Below, one piece after another: positions 5,121 to 7,989 of a stretch of 7,989 nt of DNA. Numbering within the stretch: position 1 is the stretch's first letter; the number at the start of each line of letters is the position of its first letter. The translations under genes were made by a program, and so were the position numbers. The notes under the pieces are model-generated. The model did not search any database. It saw only the letters and a list, made by a program, of their open reading frames with translations, and had not been told where the DNA came from. Source of the stretch: Methanosalsum sp. (GTDB lineage Archaea; Halobacteriota; Methanosarcinia; Methanosarcinales; Methanosarcinaceae); NCBI GenBank assembly GCA_007127385.1, contig SKZM01000235.1, positions 1 through 7,989 on the forward strand, written 5' to 3'.

Positions 5121-5912
5121 TTATCTGCAGTATTTCTGTATCACAGAAAAATCCACAGGAGAGGTTGCATCCAGTGTAATGGGTGTAATTGAGATATTTC
5201 CCTGCTGCATGACGGCATGTACATCGGTTCCCTTCTCTTCTTCATGTATCAGGTCACCTGCTATCCAGTAATATGACCTGCCCCTTGGATCCTTCCTCTC
5301 CTCAACTTCTGTTTTGAATATCTTGCGGGCCAGGCGGGTAATTTCGATCTCACAGTCATCCTGTACATTATGCGGTATATTGACGTTTAGAAGATCCACA
5401 TTTTCAGGAAGGCCGTATCTGAGTACATTTTTTGCAATCCGGTTAACTATCCTGACACTCATCTCAAAATCATGATCATAGTCGCGAAGATCATCGAATT
5501 TCATTCCCTCATCAACAACCTGGACTGAGGCCGCAATGGCAGGTATCCCGTAGCTTGCACCTTCCAGTGCAGCACCTATGGTACCTGAGGTTGTAATGGT
5601 ATCTGTACTGATATTCTCACCAATGTTGAATCCTGACAGGATCAGATCCGGCATCTGGTCCATGACAGCAAACAGTCCAAGTATCACCGAATCTGTGGGA
5701 GTGCCGCCTACTGCATAGGCATTCATTCCGTCCACTTTTGCCCTGCTGATTCTGAGGGGCTCGAAGATTGAAATGGATCTGCCAACGCCGCTTTGCTGGA
5801 CCGCAGGTGCCACCACAGTTACGTCTCCAAGATCCTTCACACTGCGGTATGCAGCCCTTATTCCCGTTGTATATACTCCGTCATCATTTGTGACCAGTAT
5901 TTTTTTGTCCAT
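5121..5912 (-). CDS. surE: 5'/3'-nucleotidase SurE
   Basis: A 263-residue member of the SurE family, metal-dependent phosphatases that hydrolyse nucleoside 5'- and 3'-monophosphates. The signature ILVTNDDG is at the N terminus, with metal ligands Asp10 and Asp11. Ser41 in QQSGVGRSIS and Asn96 in SGFNIGEN complete the expected metal site, and TTSGTIGAALEG (107-118) is the conserved phosphate-side loop. Length fits the family. The ATG at 5912 begins right before the conserved KKILVTNDDG strand, leaving no room for a later start. No strong Shine-Dalgarno site is seen; an AT-rich element near 5938-5947 is a possible TATA box and would give a very short leader. The gene converges on the small protein gene with a 3-nt gap and is divergent from alaS. 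Confidence 0.95.
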   Translation of the reverse strand: MDKKILVTNDDGVYTTGIRAAYRSVKDLGDVTVVAPAVQQSGVGRSISIFEPLRISRAKVDGMNAYAVGGTPTDSVILGLFAVMDQMPDLILSGFNIGENISTDTITTSGTIGAALEGASYGIPAIAASVQVVDEGMKFDDLRDYDHDFEMSVRIVNRIAKNVLRYGLPENVDLLNVNIPHNVQDDCEIEITRLARKIFKTEVEERKDPRGRSYYWIAGDLIHEEEKGTDVHAVMQQGNISITPITLDATSPVDFSVIQKYCR

Positions 5913-5934
5913 ACTCTGTCAGATTACTTACTGC

Positions 5935-5985
5935 TGCTTAAAATTTGTGGAACGAAACGGATTGGTGAGATATCCGGTTTAAGCA
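5935..5985. repeat. Inverted repeat in the surE-alaS promoter region
   Basis: TGCTTAAA at 5935-5942 and TTTAAGCA at 5978-5985 are exact 8-bp reverse complements with 35 nt between. The left arm overlaps the likely surE TATA region on the - strand, and the right arm lies before the AT-rich stretch upstream of alaS. They could be matching promoter elements facing opposite ways or paired binding sites. The rest of 5913-6090 holds no gene that I can support. Confidence 0.4.
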
Positions 5986-5990
5986 ATGTT

Positions 5991-5998
5991 TTTAAATA
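5991..5998 (+). promoter_or_regulatory. Alternative upstream TATA box for alaS
   Basis: TTTAAATA in an AT-rich stretch predicts a start near 6021 and a leader of about 70 nt. It competes with the closer candidate at 6046-6055; sequence alone does not decide between them. Confidence 0.3.
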
Positions 5999-6045
5999 TT
6001 GGGATTATAGGGGATAGAACAAAATAATTAACTCTTGAATAAATC

Positions 6046-6055
6046 ACTATATCTT
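6046..6055 (+). promoter_or_regulatory. Candidate TATA box of alaS
   Basis: ACTATATCTT lies 36-45 nt before the ATG and predicts transcription starting near 6076, giving a leader of about 15 nt without a good Shine-Dalgarno site. A 10-bp direct repeat, TGAATAAATC, flanks it at 6036-6045 and 6063-6072. Confidence 0.45.
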
Positions 6056-6090
6056 AAAACCCTGAATAAATCTACTCAGTTGGAATAATC

Positions 6091-7989
6091 ATGCTTGAGG
6101 AAGAATATCAACTTCAATTCTTTTCTGATAATGGCTTTATCCGAAAGCAGTGTACAGAATGCGGTAAATATTTCTGGACACGCGACCTTGAAAGAAAGAC
6201 ATGCGGGGATGCACCATGCGATCCCTATACCTTCATAGGTGACCCGGTATTCAGAAAGCCCTTTGAGCTTGCTGATATGAGAGAATACTATCTCAATTTC
6301 TTTGAAAATCACGACCATACAAGGCTTGAACGTTATCCGGTTGTTGCCAGGTGGAGGGATGACATTTATCTTACAATCGCCTCAATTGCCGATTTTCAGC
6401 CGTTTGTAACTTCAGGGCAGGTACCACCACCTGCCAATCCTCTGACCATCTCCCAGCCCTGTATCCGTCTCTCTGACCTGGATGCAGTTGGCAGGAGCGG
6501 CCGGCATCTGACAACCTTTGAAATGATGGCACACCATGCCTTCAATACAAAGAAAAAGGAAATTTACTGGAAGGATGAGACTGTGGGAATGTGTGATGAA
6601 CTGCTCACTTCCCTTGGTGCTGATCCCCTTGCAGTGACCTACAAGGAAGAGCCATGGGCAGGTGGTGGAAATGCAGGACCCTGCCTTGAAGCGCTCATTG
6701 GAGGGCTTGAGGTTGCAACCCTTGTCTTCATGAACCTGCAGAAGTCAAAGACAGGACAGGTGGAACTTAAGGGTGACCGCTATTCTGTAATGGAGAAAAA
6801 TTACATTGTTGATACCGGCTACGGGCTTGAGAGATTTGTCTGGGCTTCCAAGGGCTCCCCTACCATCTATGATGCTATCTTCCCGGAGATCGTGAACGAG
6901 ATCATGGACCTTGCAGGGATTGAACATGAACTGGATAACAGTGAATATTCCAATATCCTTGCCCAGAATGCAAGACTTGCCGGTATGATCGATATCAGTG
7001 AGAAGTCAAACCTGTTCGAGCTTCGAAAGAAGGTTGCTTCCAATATCGGCATACCTGTGGACAGGCTGGCAGCTATAATGGAGCCTGTGGAGACCGTCTA
7101 CTCGATCACGGACCATACCCGTTGTCTGACCTTCATGCTGGGTGATGGCATAATTCCTTCCAATGTGAAGGCAGGATACCTGGCCAGACTTGTGACCCGC
7201 AGGACACTGAGGATGCTCAGGGACCTGGATGTAAAGATCCCGATCTCAGAGATCGTGCAGATGCATATAAAGAACCTGCCTGAATATCCTGAATTTGAAG
7301 AGAAGCTGGATGTTATTGAGGATATTCTCTACCATGAGGAACAGAAGTTCGCAGAGACCCTTGACAGGGGCAGGAGAATGATCCTGAAGTCTGCCCAGCA
7401 TTACAGAAAGAAGGATGAGAAGATTCCTCTGGAAAAGCTGATCGAGCTATACGATTCCCATGGCATCCCTCCGGAGATCACAAAGGAGATCGCTGCTGAG
7501 GAGGACGTTGAAGTTTCCCTTCCTGACAATTTCTATTCCCTGGTCGCATCAAGGCACAGTGCTGCCCAGGAGAGGGAAGAGGAGGAAGGGGAGGTTGAGT
7601 ATGCAGGCAGGCTCTCCGGTCTTCCTGCAACCAAGAAACTGTTCTATGACGATCCCTACCGTATGGAATTTGAAGCTGTGGTACTGGACAGGTTCGATAA
7701 TAAGATTGTACTGGACAGTACCCTGATGTATCCGGAAGGCGGTGGACAGCCTGCAGACCATGGTATCATGATGGTTGAAGATCAGCTGCTGGATATTATG
7801 GATGTGCAGCAGGTGGGAGAGGTGATCGTACATATCACCGGTAATATTGAGGATGACCTGCATGTGAGAAAGGGTGATATTGTCACTATCAGGATTGATG
7901 AGGAGCGAAGGTTTGCTCATGCTGCCCATCATACAGCCACCCACGTGGTTATCGATGCTGCAAGAAAGGTACTGGGAGATCATATCTGG
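6091..7989 (+). CDS. alaS: Alanyl-tRNA synthetase, archaeal type (3' truncated by window edge)
   Basis: The frame is open from the ATG at 6091 to the right edge, giving 633 codons; archaeal AlaRS is usually about 900 residues, so the rest of the editing domain and the C-Ala region lie outside. The enzyme charges tRNA-Ala with alanine. The N terminus carries the archaeal extension with Cys21, Cys24, Cys38 and Cys43, a likely zinc module. The class II catalytic core follows: motif 2 lies around RHLTTFEMMAHHAF (about 137-150) and motif 3 around DTGYGLERFVW (about 241-251). The tRNA-recognition helices come next. The editing domain begins near 560 and includes YPEGGGQPADHG. Near the edge HTATH (His614, His618) supplies the HxxxH metal ligands that clear Ser- and Gly-tRNA-Ala. 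The start has no strong Shine-Dalgarno site but fits the family N terminus. Confidence 0.96.
   Translation, partial: MLEEEYQLQFFSDNGFIRKQCTECGKYFWTRDLERKTCGDAPCDPYTFIGDPVFRKPFELADMREYYLNFFENHDHTRLERYPVVARWRDDIYLTIASIADFQPFVTSGQVPPPANPLTISQPCIRLSDLDAVGRSGRHLTTFEMMAHHAFNTKKKEIYWKDETVGMCDELLTSLGADPLAVTYKEEPWAGGGNAGPCLEALIGGLEVATLVFMNLQKSKTGQVELKGDRYSVMEKNYIVDTGYGLERFVWASKGSPTIYDAIFPEIVNEIMDLAGIEHELDNSEYSNILAQNARLAGMIDISEKSNLFELRKKVASNIGIPVDRLAAIMEPVETVYSITDHTRCLTFMLGDGIIPSNVKAGYLARLVTRRTLRMLRDLDVKIPISEIVQMHIKNLPEYPEFEEKLDVIEDILYHEEQKFAETLDRGRRMILKSAQHYRKKDEKIPLEKLIELYDSHGIPPEITKEIAAEEDVEVSLPDNFYSLVASRHSAAQEREEEEGEVEYAGRLSGLPATKKLFYDDPYRMEFEAVVLDRFDNKIVLDSTLMYPEGGGQPADHGIMMVEDQLLDIMDVQQVGEVIVHITGNIEDDLHVRKGDIVTIRIDEERRFAHAAHHTATHVVIDAARKVLGDHIW

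Noticed and set aside
5773..6017. + strand frames reaching into the surE-alaS gap
   Set aside because: Most of their length is antisense to the surE N-terminal motifs, and the rest is AT-rich promoter sequence; no ribosome binding site was seen.
5913..6090. tRNA or structured leader (T-box-like) upstream of alaS
   Set aside because: No cloverleaf, TTC-arm box or strong stems are seen, and T-boxes are not known from archaea; the gap looks like ordinary promoter sequence.
7549..7983. 144-codon open frame on the - strand inside alaS
   Set aside because: It is antisense to the AlaRS editing domain, whose + strand reading is unambiguous.
1..7989. Mobile element, CRISPR array, defence system or prophage
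   Set aside because: All genes are housekeeping, there are no long repeats, transposase motifs or regularly spaced repeats, and composition looks even across the window.

Overview
The window reads as a stretch of a methanogenic euryarchaeon, most likely a member of the Methanosarcinales. The evidence is the gene set: archaeal PCNA, the large primase subunit with its [4Fe-4S] cysteines, transcription factor S, an archaeal-type alanyl-tRNA synthetase with an N-terminal Cys module, and a CbiA/CfbB-type amidotransferase. TATA-like promoters, short or absent leaders and sparse Shine-Dalgarno signals also fit. The assignment below domain level is inference. I see no mobile element, CRISPR array, tRNA, rRNA or frameshifted gene. 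Coding density is very high.

Left block (1-2624, + strand): a Nudix hydrolase overlaps the start of transcription factor S by 23 nt. After an 84-nt gap holding a clear TATA box and a Shine-Dalgarno site comes PCNA, followed 16 nt later by the primase large subunit PriL. This is an information-processing block: nucleotide clean-up, RNA polymerase rescue, sliding clamp and primer synthesis. It probably uses two promoters, one at the window start and one before PCNA.

Middle block (2625-5117): cbiA/cfbB on the - strand converges on priL with no base between the stop codons. It diverges from moaA (+) across an 83-nt region. That region contains two nested inverted repeats lying on the TATA boxes of both genes. 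The inner repeat is a perfect 8-bp dyad with a 6-nt spacer and looks like an operator; its shape recalls bacterial ModE sites. moaA is followed by a 49-codon gene of unknown function. The block makes tetrapyrrole cofactor (B12 and/or F430) and molybdopterin/tungstopterin precursors.

Right block (5121-7989): surE (- strand) converges on the small gene with a 3-nt gap and diverges from alaS. The 178-nt surE-alaS gap holds only promoter-like AT-rich sequence and short repeats. alaS runs off the right edge; 633 codons are present.

The genes themselves are ordinary housekeeping genes. The most interesting signals are regulatory: the nested dyads between cbiA and moaA, a dyad over the PCNA TATA box, an inverted repeat in the surE-alaS gap, and a small 15-nt tandem duplication that multiplies the start codons of the small gene.
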